From assembly GCA_002405165.1 (NCBI GenBank), contig DHLF01000013.1, forward strand, positions 530 through 64,529: DNA of 64,000 nucleotides, written 5' to 3'. The notes beneath the pieces were generated by a model. It did not search any database and had not been told where the DNA came from. It was given only the letters and a program-made list of their open reading frames with translations. This DNA is from Christensenella sp. UBA4675 (lineage in GTDB: Bacteria > Bacillota > Clostridia > Christensenellales > Borkfalkiaceae). Both the position numbers and the translations under genes were made by a program. Below are positions 41,883 to 51,845 of this stretch, piece by piece; within the stretch, counting starts at the first letter, position 1, and each line of letters begins with the position of its first letter.

Positions 41883-43196
41883 ATGAAGGTATGTAAATTT
41901 GGCGGAACGTCAATGGCGACTCCGCAATCAATCAGACAAGTAGCAGATATAATTAAATCCGATAAACAAAGAAGATTTATAATCGTTTCTGCGGCAGGTA
42001 AAAGATTTAAAGAAGATATAAAAGTAACCGATATTTTATACGGTTGCTTTTACGCTGTTAGGGATACGGGAACTTGTGCCAAGGTGTTTGCCCCCATTAA
42101 AGAAAGATACGCTGAAATAGTTAAGGAATTGAACGTAGATTTAGACGTTCAAGACTTTTTCGATTCGATAGAACAAGAAATAGACAAAGAATGTTCTTTG
42201 GATTTCACTTTATCTAGGGGCGAATACATTTCTGCGGTAATTATGTCGAAAGTATTAGGATATAATTTCGTTGATAGTGCCGATATGATAAGATTTGCAA
42301 GTAACGGAAATTTAAACGCCGAATATACTAACGATATGGTTTCAATAGAGCTTGAAAATTTAGAAAACGCGGTAATTCCGGGATTTTACGGTAAAGACGT
42401 TTACGGAAAAATTAAAACCTTTTCAAGGGGCGGAAGCGATATAACGGGAAGTATAATCGCTCGCGGAGTAAAGGCAGACGTTTATGAAAACTGGACGGAC
42501 GTAAGCGGATTTTTAGCTTGTGACCCTAGAATTGTAAACAATCCCGTTTCTATTTCTCAATTAACTTACGCTGAAATCAGGGAGCTTTCTTATATGGGAG
42601 CTATGGTATTGCATACCGATTCTATATTACCTGCTCAGAAGGGAAATATCCCGATTAACATAAAAAACACGTTCCGTCCGCAAGACGAAGGGACTTTAAT
42701 AGTTCCGAGAGATAAATACACTCCGCAAGACTTGCCCGTTACGGGGATAGCGGGTAAAAAGAATTTCTCGGTTATAACGCTTGAAAAATCTATGATGAAT
42801 ACGGAAGTCGGCTTTTTAAGAAAAGTTTTAACCGTTTTTGAAAATTTCGGAATTTCGATAGAACATATTCCTACGGGAATTGATACGCTTTCTATCGTTG
42901 TTTCAAGCGAATCGGTTAAAAACGGAGTATTAAACGAACTCGTTTGCGGTTTAAGAGAAACCGTACAACCCGACTTTTTATCGGTTGTAGAAAACGTTGC
43001 CTTAATTGCAACCGTCGGACACGGTATTTCGGGCAAAACGGGAATGGCGTCAAGACTTTTTAAATCGCTTGCAGACAATAACATAAACTTAAAGTTGATA
43101 GACCAAGGTTCTAGCGAACTAAACATAATTATCGGCGTAGATAACTGCGACTTTGAAAATAGCGTAAGAGCAATTTATAAGGAATTTTTTGAGTAA
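41883..43196 (+). CDS. lysC: Aspartokinase
   Basis: 437 aa, AAAGGAAAAG site. Starts with KVCKFGGTSMAT, the kinase signature, and contains TLSRGEYISAVIM, TFSRGGSDITGSIIARG and EVYENWTDVSG-like YENWTDVSGF. Two C-terminal ACT domains follow (NTEVGFLRKVLTVFENFGIS; GKTGMASRLFKSLADNNINL). It is feedback-regulated and enters Lys/Thr/Met synthesis. Confidence 0.93.
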   Translation: MKVCKFGGTSMATPQSIRQVADIIKSDKQRRFIIVSAAGKRFKEDIKVTDILYGCFYAVRDTGTCAKVFAPIKERYAEIVKELNVDLDVQDFFDSIEQEIDKECSLDFTLSRGEYISAVIMSKVLGYNFVDSADMIRFASNGNLNAEYTNDMVSIELENLENAVIPGFYGKDVYGKIKTFSRGGSDITGSIIARGVKADVYENWTDVSGFLACDPRIVNNPVSISQLTYAEIRELSYMGAMVLHTDSILPAQKGNIPINIKNTFRPQDEGTLIVPRDKYTPQDLPVTGIAGKKNFSVITLEKSMMNTEVGFLRKVLTVFENFGISIEHIPTGIDTLSIVVSSESVKNGVLNELVCGLRETVQPDFLSVVENVALIATVGHGISGKTGMASRLFKSLADNNINLKLIDQGSSELNIIIGVDNCDFENSVRAIYKEFFE

Positions 43197-43210
43197 CTCG
43201 GGATAGTAAA

Positions 43211-45619
43211 ATGAAAGACGTATTTTTGAAAAAACTAATTTACGTTGCAAGTTATATTTTCTTTGCGCTATTTATGGAATTTATAACTTTTAACGTTATG
43301 GGTTTAGGCGTATTTGCGGAATATTATTGGTTCGATTTAATGTTCGTTGCGCTTATTGCCATGTTTATTTTTATAATACCTTCTTTTGTGGCGGAAGCGA
43401 TAATTATTATGACGCTTCTTGCTTTGCAGGCAACGCTTAGTTTCGTTAATCAGGCGATGAATAACGACTCTATGTTGCACGTCGTTTTTACTTTCAGCGA
43501 TATTTTTTCTACTTCTGCCGTAGCAGGCGTTTTTTCAAACGATTACGTTTCTTGGCCGTTTTTAATCGCGCTTATAATGATGCTTTTGGGCGAATTGTTT
43601 CTACTTTTATTTTTAAGAAGAATAAGAGTTAAAGCAATAGTTAAATTTAGAGTTTTGGCATTTTTCGTAATATTTTTTATGAGTTGCGAAATGATTTTAG
43701 GCTCGTTCTACGGAATAGCTTGCGCTAAACTGTATTCTCCGTCCAAAGAAGATTCGACTTACTTTTTTAAGGACGATAAAAAACTTTACGAAGATATGGA
43801 ATACGCTTTTAAAGTAAAAGCATTTAAAAGGTTCGGAACGTTTGCGTTTTATTATAGAAATTTTATAAAGTTTATAAATTTTAAGTCTAACGAAGAAGTT
43901 ACAAACTTGCTTAGCAGTGTGGAAGATGATTTATCCGACGGAGATTTTTCTTCGGTTGCGGGTAGAAATTATACGTCTTATACAGGGGCGTATTCGGGTA
44001 ATAATCTAATTATGATTATGATGGAATCCGCCGAATGGTACGGAATAGACGAAGAGTTGACTCCCACTTTATACGCTTTGAAAAATCAAGGGATTACAAA
44101 CGATAATTATATAAGTAAAAATAAAACTAATCAATCGGAAGCTATTTCGATTTTGGGAAGTTTTCCCACCGATTGTAACTTGCAAGAAAAATTAAAAACG
44201 GACGTTGAGGAGAAAAATATTAGTTATCCGTTTTCTTTGCCGTCAGTGTTTAAACGGGACGGTTATAGAACGTCTTATATGCACGATAACGTAGGTAAAT
44301 TCTACAATAGAGCGTCTACGCATAAAGCGTTGGGTTTTGATAGCTTATATTTTTACGAAGATATGCTCGCTAGCGGAATAAACAATCATAAAACTACAAA
44401 CGATTTTTACGATTTTGAATCCGATTACGAAGCTTTAAAAACCATGAAGTCGCAATTTGTAGACGTAAATAAGCCGTTTATGAGCTTTTTTACGACTATG
44501 TGTATGCACGGAAATTACAACGATTTAGTTGATTTTGCGACTAAAAAAGTCGGACGTTGGGATTATTCGACTGCTACCGAGGACGAAAGACGAGCTTTTA
44601 AAAATGACGACGATACTAACGATTTCTTCTGTGATTATTACGATAAAATTACGATAGAACATTTTAAAAATCTTTTTCCGAAATTAACCGACGTGTATTC
44701 CGAAGATAGCTCCGACTGGTGGACTTGTTATTTAAGATATAAGCAGTATCAAGCCGCATATATGGATTTGGATAGGGGAATAAACGAATTACTTACGTAT
44801 TTAGAAGAAAATAACGTTTTAGATAAAACCACGATAGTTTTATTTGCTGACCACGACGGATATTATCACAATCAAAACTACTACTTACGCGGTTACGAAC
44901 TAAATCAGTTTTATATGAACGATTTATATTGCGTTCCGTTTATAATGTACGACGGAAGTTTAAGCTTAAACGTCGCTTCTACCGATTACGGCAATTACGA
45001 CGACGGAACCCATATCGGCGGTTACGACGCGCTAAATCATTCGGGACAAACTACTTCCAAAATAGATTATAATAAAAATGAGTATATTTATAAAGACGAA
45101 AATGGTTGTTTAAAATTAAATAGATGGTCGTCTCCGTACGACATAGTTCCCACACTGTTAGATTTGTTCGGATACTCGTTTAATAAAAATTTATATCAAG
45201 GAGAATCGGTTTTCGCAAACTATACGGACGCAGAAAGGGCGGTATTTTACTCTATGGAATCGGGTATAATAACCGATAAAATATTTATGTCGTCGGAAGG
45301 TATAATCTACTATTACGATAAAGAAAATAATCAAGCTTATTTCTTTGATAGCGATAGGGGAATGAACGTGTTTACAGTCGGCGGAGAAAGGTTAGCCGAT
45401 ACAGACGAAATTTATATTAAACTTATAGGTACAGACGGTAGCGACAACGGACTAATAAGTTTATTTAATAAGCAAACCGAAAACTTTACTAGGAAAAAAT
45501 CTTGGCTAGAGCAAATTTACAATTATAAATATTTTAACTTTAACGGAGTTAAAGACAATAAAGGAAACGTTGTGTATCCGTTTGCGGATATAAACAAAAA
45601 CATATTTAAAATTGTTTAG
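43211..45619 (+). CDS. LTA synthase-like sulfatase-fold membrane enzyme
   Basis: 802 aa with about five N-terminal membrane helices (to residue about 175). The extracellular alkaline phosphatase-fold domain has NLIMIMMESAEW (metal Glu), KNKTNQSEAISILGSFP with the probable catalytic Thr, FTTMCMHGNY and VLFADHDGYY with Asp/His metal ligands. This set of motifs is LtaS-like; the enzyme probably transfers glycerophosphate to a surface polymer. Follows lysC by 14 bp. Confidence 0.85.
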   Translation: MKDVFLKKLIYVASYIFFALFMEFITFNVMGLGVFAEYYWFDLMFVALIAMFIFIIPSFVAEAIIIMTLLALQATLSFVNQAMNNDSMLHVVFTFSDIFSTSAVAGVFSNDYVSWPFLIALIMMLLGELFLLLFLRRIRVKAIVKFRVLAFFVIFFMSCEMILGSFYGIACAKLYSPSKEDSTYFFKDDKKLYEDMEYAFKVKAFKRFGTFAFYYRNFIKFINFKSNEEVTNLLSSVEDDLSDGDFSSVAGRNYTSYTGAYSGNNLIMIMMESAEWYGIDEELTPTLYALKNQGITNDNYISKNKTNQSEAISILGSFPTDCNLQEKLKTDVEEKNISYPFSLPSVFKRDGYRTSYMHDNVGKFYNRASTHKALGFDSLYFYEDMLASGINNHKTTNDFYDFESDYEALKTMKSQFVDVNKPFMSFFTTMCMHGNYNDLVDFATKKVGRWDYSTATEDERRAFKNDDDTNDFFCDYYDKITIEHFKNLFPKLTDVYSEDSSDWWTCYLRYKQYQAAYMDLDRGINELLTYLEENNVLDKTTIVLFADHDGYYHNQNYYLRGYELNQFYMNDLYCVPFIMYDGSLSLNVASTDYGNYDDGTHIGGYDALNHSGQTTSKIDYNKNEYIYKDENGCLKLNRWSSPYDIVPTLLDLFGYSFNKNLYQGESVFANYTDAERAVFYSMESGIITDKIFMSSEGIIYYYDKENNQAYFFDSDRGMNVFTVGGERLADTDEIYIKLIGTDGSDNGLISLFNKQTENFTRKKSWLEQIYNYKYFNFNGVKDNKGNVVYPFADINKNIFKIV

Positions 45620-45919
45620 CTAGTTTAGTCGATACAAAGCCGATAAGTTTTTAATATTTTTGTTAAATTTATAGGGAAATTAGATTTTAAGTTTAACGTA
45701 CTTAAAAACGTTTTTAAATATTTCTGATTTTTATTTAATACGGCGGACTTGCAATCAAGTCCGCCGTAAAATATATTAAAACGTAAAAAATATTTATGTA
45801 AAGCTTAGTTAAAGAAATTCTAGCGAAAAGATTTTCTCTTTAATAATTAGTTTAACTAATTTTTATAAAAATAGCGGACTTAAATAAGCCCGCTAAAATT
45901 TATTTTTTTTCATATGTAT
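45620..45919. other. Intergenic region with two long hairpins between convergent genes
   Basis: No gene. A 13-bp perfect hairpin TACGGCGGACTTG with CAAGTCCGCCGTA (45739-45768, loop caat) has no T run. A second, imperfect hairpin at 45872-45894 (TAGCGG/CCGCTA) is followed by a T run and may terminate one or both convergent genes. The two stems share the GCGGACTT sequence. Confidence 0.6.
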
Positions 45920-46696
45920 TTATAGTATATTTTCTTTAATTAAAGCTAGTTCTTTTTCTCGTTTTGCAAAAAGCGGTTTTAAAGCAAAAATCAACACAAT
46001 TCCCGCAATAACCATAATTACCGCCCAAAACTGAGAGGGGGATAAAAGCTTAAATAATTTGCCTCTGTCGTCATCTCTAAAAAATTCGATTATAAATCTA
46101 AATACGCCGTAGGAAATAAAGTAAACGCAAAGATTGTATTTAAAATTATATTTAATCCATAAAAAGGAACAAACAGCAAACGCTAAAAACAAAAAAATAG
46201 CTTCGTATAATTGAGTGGGTATAACTTTTTGACCTAATTCCTTAAAATATATTCCGAATTTTTCGCTATGTTTACCGTAACAACAACCTGCAAAAAAACA
46301 GCCTATTCTTCCAAGCGCGTGTCCTATTAAAATACAACAGGGGATAACCGAAATACTGTCTATAAGCCTACCTTTAAGTCTTTTTCTAAATATAAAATAA
46401 ACGGCTATAAAAACTCCCGCTCCGCCTACGAAACCGCCTAAAAAGGTTATTCCCGTGCCAAATTTAAAACCTTGCGATGGGTTTTCTATAAAGTCGTATA
46501 AAGATTGAAATAAGCTGGCAAATCCAAATCCTGCAACGATAGAGGCAACTCCGTCGTAAAAAATAAAATCGGTTATAGAATCGTCTATTCTCTTCATTCT
46601 GGAATAAACGTATAATACGCCGAAAGCAAGCAGTAATCCTACCGCAATGCAAATTCCGTATAAATTTACGTTTAAAAAAATCGGTTCCGGATGCAT
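45920..46696 (-). CDS. lgt: Prolipoprotein diacylglyceryl transferase, atypical form
   Basis: 258 aa, TAGGAG site. Seven or so membrane helices; the N-terminus has MHPEPIFLNVNLYGICIAVG as in Lgt. The conserved signature region reads HALGRIGCFFAGCCYG instead of the usual GRIGNFINGE; the essential Arg and its Gly neighbours are kept. ELGQKVIPTQLYEA and GVFRFIIEFFRDD follow as in the family. It attaches the lipid to lipoprotein Cys. The Cys-rich signature marks a distinct subgroup. Confidence 0.85.
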   Translation of the reverse strand: MHPEPIFLNVNLYGICIAVGLLLAFGVLYVYSRMKRIDDSITDFIFYDGVASIVAGFGFASLFQSLYDFIENPSQGFKFGTGITFLGGFVGGAGVFIAVYFIFRKRLKGRLIDSISVIPCCILIGHALGRIGCFFAGCCYGKHSEKFGIYFKELGQKVIPTQLYEAIFLFLAFAVCSFLWIKYNFKYNLCVYFISYGVFRFIIEFFRDDDRGKLFKLLSPSQFWAVIMVIAGIVLIFALKPLFAKREKELALIKENIL

Positions 46697-46776
46697 AATT
46701 TTCTCCTAAATTAAAATATAAAAAGTTGAAAAGATTGCAATGCTTTACAACTTTAACGTGTGTTTATTTTTAAAGC

Positions 46777-47682
46777 TTATTGTAAATTTCTTAAATTTTC
46801 GCAATTAAATTCGTATACTTCGGTATTATCTTCTTGAATCATTCTTGAAAAAACTCTCTCTCCGTAGCGGGATAGAATTTCTTTTAAAGATAAATTCGTT
46901 GTAATTATAAACGGTTTTTTAGCCGTTTTTCTTGCCTGTAAAACCATAAACAAGTATTCCAAAGTAATCTTACTATATATGGGTTCTGAGCCTAAATCGT
47001 CTATAACGAGTAAATCGCAGTTTGTCAGCGTAGAAAAATAAAAAGGTTTTTCTTCTACGGGGGCGCAATGATATTTAATAAACACGTTGTTTAAATTAAA
47101 CGCCGTTAAAAATAAAGCGTCGCCTTGTCGTTCAAATTTGTCGGCAATGCAACTTGCCAAAAAAGTTTTACCCGTACCGCATTTTCCAAAAAATACGCAA
47201 GAATTAAAATCTTTTAAATCCTGTGTTTTAAATTTTTGGTAAATATTGTTTAATTGCGTTTTATTTGAAAGCGTGTCCATAGAAAAATTTGCTGATAAAA
47301 TCGGGGTAATTCCTAATTTTTCAAACAAAATTTTTTTGTAAAGTTTTTTAAAACAACTGCAAGGTTTTTGCTCTACAAATCCCGTGTCGCGACATTTTTT
47401 GCAATAAAAATCAAAATTATAATTAGCAAATAAAGATTTTTCGTAATTTTGTTTTTCTTTTAAAAACTCTTCTTTTTCCGCTAAAAGATTTTCACTATTT
47501 TCACCTTTAATATTTTTTTGTGCGATAAGTCTATTTAATCTGTTAAGATTTAAGTTTAATTGTTTTAAGCGAGCGTCGGAAGAACGGACGTATTCAACGT
47601 ATTCTAGTTTTTTTGCGCGTTCTTCTCTTCTTCGTTTTAACTCGTTAAAAACTACGTCGCTTATCAAATCGTTGTTATTCAT
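46777..47682 (-). CDS. Replicative helicase loader (DnaI/DnaC-type)
   Basis: 301 aa. Coiled-coil N-terminus, zinc site C94-x2-C97 and C108-x-C110, Walker A GKCGTGKT (166-173), Walker B LLVIDDLGSE near 227, Arg sensor in YGERVFSRM. This is the AAA+ DnaI/DnaC loader that delivers DnaB. Its start overlaps the DnaD-type gene stop (ATGA), so both are made together. Confidence 0.9.
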   Translation of the reverse strand: MNNNDLISDVVFNELKRRREERAKKLEYVEYVRSSDARLKQLNLNLNRLNRLIAQKNIKGENSENLLAEKEEFLKEKQNYEKSLFANYNFDFYCKKCRDTGFVEQKPCSCFKKLYKKILFEKLGITPILSANFSMDTLSNKTQLNNIYQKFKTQDLKDFNSCVFFGKCGTGKTFLASCIADKFERQGDALFLTAFNLNNVFIKYHCAPVEEKPFYFSTLTNCDLLVIDDLGSEPIYSKITLEYLFMVLQARKTAKKPFIITTNLSLKEILSRYGERVFSRMIQEDNTEVYEFNCENLRNLQ

Positions 47683-49094
47683 AATTTCGTTCCTGCAATT
47701 TTAGTAATCAAACTATCGTAGTATTCTTGCGTGTATTCTCTCTCGTTTTCAAAACGGGCAGAAGACTTACTTTGAGAACTTGTCGGAATTTTATCTACCG
47801 TAAATATGTTTTTACTTTTCCAGTCGGACAAAACGGAGTTAACGTAAGAAAACGCGCTTGTTTTTCCGTAAGAAAGTTCGCAAGCTTTTTCTATCATGGA
47901 TTCGCTAAATCCCCAACTTTTCCAAGTTGCCAAATTGTCCCTATCCCATTTGACGGGTATTTTATTTATTCCGACTATTTTAAATAGTTTAAGTAAATAT
48001 TCGTTTTCCGCATTTAATTGTTCAAAATATTTAATTATACTTTCAAAAGATACAATTCCTTGATTATATAAAAGGTTTATTTGTTCGTCCAAATAATTTA
48101 CGTTTCTTATTCCGCTTTTAAAGCAGTATTGCGCAAGGAAAAGGAGCGATTGTTCGTTGTATCCCTTATTTACCCAGTTTTTAACGTAAGTATCTATTTC
48201 TGGTTCTAAAACTTCGTAGTAGACGGAAAGAGTTTTATTGATTTTTAAAGTTAGTTCTTTTAAATATTCTTTTCTTTCAACGTAACTTTTAATTTCTTCG
48301 CAAGAGAAAAGTTTACAAGAATATAACTCGGATAAAAATGCGTCAAGCTTGTCTATTTTGGCTTTTTTAAGTGTTTTAACCGCAAAATTTATGCTTTCTA
48401 ACGTAAAACCATAATCTTTCGTCCATTTATCGAATAATTTAACGTCTTCTATTTCCGCTTTTCGTTTAAGTCCTAAGCTGATTAGAATTTCGTTGATTCT
48501 ATTGCTGTTTAAAACGTAATCGGATAGCTCGGATTCTATCGCTTTAAAAGTCGTTAAATCTCTATTTATAAAATCGTTTATTACGGCTAAAATGTATCTA
48601 TAATTAACGCTTTCGCCTTTTAAATCTATACAATATTTTATTATTAAAAGCAATGCTTCCGGTTTAATTTTTTTAGTTTCCATTATTTGAAAATATTGCG
48701 AATATTCGCTAATGGAAATCATTCTTTGCGGAAATAAAGCTTGCAAGGAAGAAGTAAAATCGGAATATTTTTCGGGTTCTACCTTATATGGTTTAACGTT
48801 TAAAAGGGGAACTTCGTTTATTAAAATTTTTAAAGGGGAAGTAGAGACTATTTTTATTAAATCATACTGTTCCCAAAATTTGTAACATGAAATAAGCTCT
48901 TCGTAATCAACTTTTAAAAACTCCGCAAAATCTTCCGCAGTATATTCTTTGCCGTTTGTTGCAAGCGTTAAAGATGCTATATATATTTTTACTGCGTTGC
49001 CGTCCGCAAGCGGAAGATAATCGTAAATAAACGAATTATCTATGCTTGTTACGGATTTTTTTTTGTAGTTTTGTGAAAAAGAGCAAAAAGACAT
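47679..49094 (-). CDS. Primosome protein with DnaD domains (DnaB/DnaD-type)
   Basis: Start at 49094 (MSFCSFSQNYKKK) has an AGGAAA site; the longer frame to 49211 overlaps the promoter. 471 aa. The N-terminal winged-helix-like part (LPLADGNAVKIYIASLTL) is followed by two helical DnaD-like units (ESINFAVKTLKKAKI; EKACELSYGKTSAFSYVNSV) and the tail SSARFENEREYTQEYYDSL. Such proteins recruit DnaI-helicase to DnaA-opened origins. The same tail ends the phage protein at 2-451. Confidence 0.85.
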   Translation of the reverse strand: MSFCSFSQNYKKKSVTSIDNSFIYDYLPLADGNAVKIYIASLTLATNGKEYTAEDFAEFLKVDYEELISCYKFWEQYDLIKIVSTSPLKILINEVPLLNVKPYKVEPEKYSDFTSSLQALFPQRMISISEYSQYFQIMETKKIKPEALLLIIKYCIDLKGESVNYRYILAVINDFINRDLTTFKAIESELSDYVLNSNRINEILISLGLKRKAEIEDVKLFDKWTKDYGFTLESINFAVKTLKKAKIDKLDAFLSELYSCKLFSCEEIKSYVERKEYLKELTLKINKTLSVYYEVLEPEIDTYVKNWVNKGYNEQSLLFLAQYCFKSGIRNVNYLDEQINLLYNQGIVSFESIIKYFEQLNAENEYLLKLFKIVGINKIPVKWDRDNLATWKSWGFSESMIEKACELSYGKTSAFSYVNSVLSDWKSKNIFTVDKIPTSSQSKSSARFENEREYTQEYYDSLITKIAGTKL

Positions 49095-49182
49095 TTTAGT
49101 GTTTCCTGTTTTATCATAAAAGAGTAGTTTTATATTATTTAAATTTTTCGGTTTGTTTAATATATATAAATAAGTATCTATT

Positions 49183-49211
49183 ATAATATTATAAATTTCT
49201 CTAAAAAGCAA
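49183..49211 (-). promoter_or_regulatory. Probable promoter of the primosome operon
   Basis: Minus strand TTGCTT (49206-49211), 17-bp spacer, TATTAT (49183-49188), about 90 bp before the start codon. Confidence 0.4.
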
Positions 49212-49551
49212 GGAATAAATCGTTTTTTATTTTTCCAAAAAAATAAAAACAGAATTATATGTATCATAAAAATTCCAAAAAACACAGATAATATCTAATA
49301 AAAATAACAAAATTACGACAAACAAAATATATTAGTAAAATTATTTTTGTCTAATTAAAGTTTTTGATAAAACTCAAATAAATTCGTTTGAGATAATTAA
49401 AAAGTTTACGATGGCTGTCTTAATTTATAAGAATATAATCTTGTTATAAATTTTATTTTTCGTAGATTATTCCGTATTTTAAAAATAGTTAAAGAAATAA
49501 CGTAAAATATATTTTTAAGTTTTAGACGTATTTTATTATTATATATTATCC
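49212..49551. other. AT-rich spacer between divergent operons
   Basis: No gene is supported. A short hairpin CTCAAA/TTTGAG near 49375-49394 is the only structure noticed. Confidence 0.5.
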
Positions 49552-49580
49552 TTGACAAAAACTACTAATGTTGGTAAAAT
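49552..49580 (+). promoter_or_regulatory. Promoter of the hydrolase-like gene
   Basis: TTGACA (49552-49557), 17-bp spacer, TAAAAT (49575-49580). The ATG lies 13 bp behind the -10 and has no ribosome site. Confidence 0.7.
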
Positions 49581-49592
49581 AATATAGATATT

Positions 49593-51239
49593 ATGGATAA
49601 TTCTAGTAGTATATTAACACCCGTTTCTTTATGGAAAGACTTTGTTATAGACCACGAGTTTATGGAAAGTTGCATTTCGTCTTTTGATTTCGACGGGATT
49701 ACAAGTAAAACTTTATATTTTTCAGGTAGAAGGATAAAAGATAATTCGGTTAGAATTTTTTGTTCGGTATGCTATCCTATCGGAGAAAAGTGCAAAAATT
49801 TTATCGTAATGGTAGGGGACCCGTCCGAAAGCATAAATTTTGAGCTTATCAAAACTTTCGTTAAATTCGGTTACGGAGTTTTAATGCCCGATTTAAAAGG
49901 AAACACGGGTATAGCGGAAGATAACTTTACTCGATATCCGGAAGAAATAAGTTATGCCGATTACGTTAATTCCGAGTTTAAGAAAAATTGTATAGAAGAC
50001 AACGTAAAAAACACTCCTTGGTACGAGTGGGCTTGCGTGGTAAGGTATTCGGTAGAATACGTCAAATGTGCGTTGGAGGCAGAAAACATTGCGTTATTCG
50101 GGGTAAAACAGGGTGCGAACGTCTGTTGGATGTGTTTAACTGAAAGCGTAAAATGTTTCGTAGATTTATTCGGCGCAGGGTGGAACGGTTATAAAGATTT
50201 ACCTGAAAAAGAACCTACGCTTTTAACTGACGAGCAAAGAAAATTCGTTGCGGGGATTGACGCGGAAAGTTACGCGCCGTATTGTAATTGTCCCGTAATG
50301 TATTTAACTGCGACCAATTCCAAGGAATTTGACTGCGAAGCGTGTTCGGACACGATTTTAAGGACGAAAAACGATAAATTTTTCGTGTTTTCATCGGGGC
50401 AACAGCTGTATTTGTCTAAACAAAGCATTACTTCGTGCGAATTATTTTTAAAAAAATATTTATCGGGCGATAATGATTGTATGCCCAAAAGTTCGCCGAC
50501 GCTCGAAATGTCTTTGAAAGACGGTTTGATAAAATTCGAATTCGGGCTTTTCGATAGTGAAAACGTAAGCGAAGTTAAATTATTTGCAAGTTCCGGCAAC
50601 AGTGCGAGTTACAAAAAAAATTGGGCAGTTATTTACGAAGGAACAAAAAGCGTATTTTACTTGGAAGAAAAAAAATTCAGTGATTTAATTACTTGTTATT
50701 TATCGGTTAAATATCATAGCGGAGCGGAACTTTGTTCGCCGATAATGTCTATGAAATTGCCTAGCTATCCAAAAAAATTGATAGCTCCGCTATTTGCGGG
50801 TAATAAAAACGATAATACTTTTATAGGAAGAGCAATCGAAAACGAAGTTTTGGCAGGGCTTTTTTACGCCGATGAGGGGGTAGAAATATTAAGCGGACCA
50901 TTCGGCATTAAAGGTGCTTTTTCTAAAAACGGTCTTATAACTTATAAAATAACCGATTACAAAAATTTATTAGATAAATTAAACGATATAAAATTCGATA
51001 TATATTGTTCGTCTTTTATAGAGTTTATTATCGGGATATTTTGCGACGAAAACGGAAAAGAAGTTCATTACAAATATAAATTAAAAGTTAAAGGTGCGAA
51101 AGTATGGCAGAACTTTTGTTTGTGTTTCGACGATTTTAAATCGGATAACGGAAAATCAATAAAAGACAATTCAAAAATTTACGCTTTTTCGTTTTATTCC
51201 GCCGATAAATTTATTTTAAATAATATTTTGGTGTATTAA
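49593..51239 (+). CDS. Alpha/beta-hydrolase-like protein, nucleophile apparently lost
   Basis: 548 aa. The central part (NFIVMVGDPSESINFELIKT, FGYGVLMPDLKGN, PWYEWACVVRYSVEYV) follows the X-Pro dipeptidyl peptidase/acetyl xylan esterase type of alpha/beta hydrolase. At the nucleophile elbow it reads ALFGVKQGANV, so the GxSxG Ser is Lys. A beta-sandwich-like region and a carbohydrate-binding-like C-terminus follow. No signal peptide is seen. It may be a binding protein rather than an enzyme. Its stop is directly followed by the signal peptidase ATG. Confidence 0.5.
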   Translation: MDNSSSILTPVSLWKDFVIDHEFMESCISSFDFDGITSKTLYFSGRRIKDNSVRIFCSVCYPIGEKCKNFIVMVGDPSESINFELIKTFVKFGYGVLMPDLKGNTGIAEDNFTRYPEEISYADYVNSEFKKNCIEDNVKNTPWYEWACVVRYSVEYVKCALEAENIALFGVKQGANVCWMCLTESVKCFVDLFGAGWNGYKDLPEKEPTLLTDEQRKFVAGIDAESYAPYCNCPVMYLTATNSKEFDCEACSDTILRTKNDKFFVFSSGQQLYLSKQSITSCELFLKKYLSGDNDCMPKSSPTLEMSLKDGLIKFEFGLFDSENVSEVKLFASSGNSASYKKNWAVIYEGTKSVFYLEEKKFSDLITCYLSVKYHSGAELCSPIMSMKLPSYPKKLIAPLFAGNKNDNTFIGRAIENEVLAGLFYADEGVEILSGPFGIKGAFSKNGLITYKITDYKNLLDKLNDIKFDIYCSSFIEFIIGIFCDENGKEVHYKYKLKVKGAKVWQNFCLCFDDFKSDNGKSIKDNSKIYAFSFYSADKFILNNILVY

Positions 51240-51836
51240 ATGGAAATTTTAAATTATCCGCTAGGGTATAAAAAGAATAAGACGTGGGACGTTATAGTTT
51301 CCGTAGTGCTAATAATTTTGATTTTATTTTTATCGTCTTTATTACTACTTCGGGTGTTTTTTAAAGATTATCAAGTTTGTCAAACGTCTATGACGCCTAC
51401 CGTTTGCGACGGAGATTTCGTTTTAGTTGATAAAACGGCTAAAATTAAACGCGGTGAAGTAATAGTTATAAACAGAAAAAATCAAGATCCGATAATTAAA
51501 AGACTTATTGCGACTGACGGGGACGAAATATTTATAGAAAACGGTAACGTGTTCGTAAAGCAAAGCGGACAAAGCGAGTTTACGCTTCTTGACGAGCCTT
51601 ACGTTAAATACTCGAAAATAGAAAATTATCCGCAAACGAAGATAGAAAAAGGAAAAATTTTCGTGTTGGGCGATAATCGCGCGGGGAGTTACGATAGTAG
51701 AGCTTTCGGGTGTTTGGATTACGACGATATTGTGGGAGTTGTGCCCGAATGGGTAATAAACAACCTACACACTAAAAAATATAAAATTTTAATAAACTTA
51801 TACACTTTTAAATTTTTAAGAAGAATATTCAAATAG
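51240..51836 (+). CDS. lepB: Signal peptidase I
   Basis: 198 aa starting at the base after the previous stop. One membrane helix (about 18-40), catalytic Ser50 in QTSMTPTV, Lys88 in IIKRLIA, and GDNRAGSYDSRAFG near 145. The family's usual Met after the Ser is present. It cleaves signal peptides outside the membrane. The C-terminus extends with a hydrophobic/basic tail. Confidence 0.93.
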   Translation: MEILNYPLGYKKNKTWDVIVSVVLIILILFLSSLLLLRVFFKDYQVCQTSMTPTVCDGDFVLVDKTAKIKRGEVIVINRKNQDPIIKRLIATDGDEIFIENGNVFVKQSGQSEFTLLDEPYVKYSKIENYPQTKIEKGKIFVLGDNRAGSYDSRAFGCLDYDDIVGVVPEWVINNLHTKKYKILINLYTFKFLRRIFK

Positions 51837-51845
51837 GAGATTATT

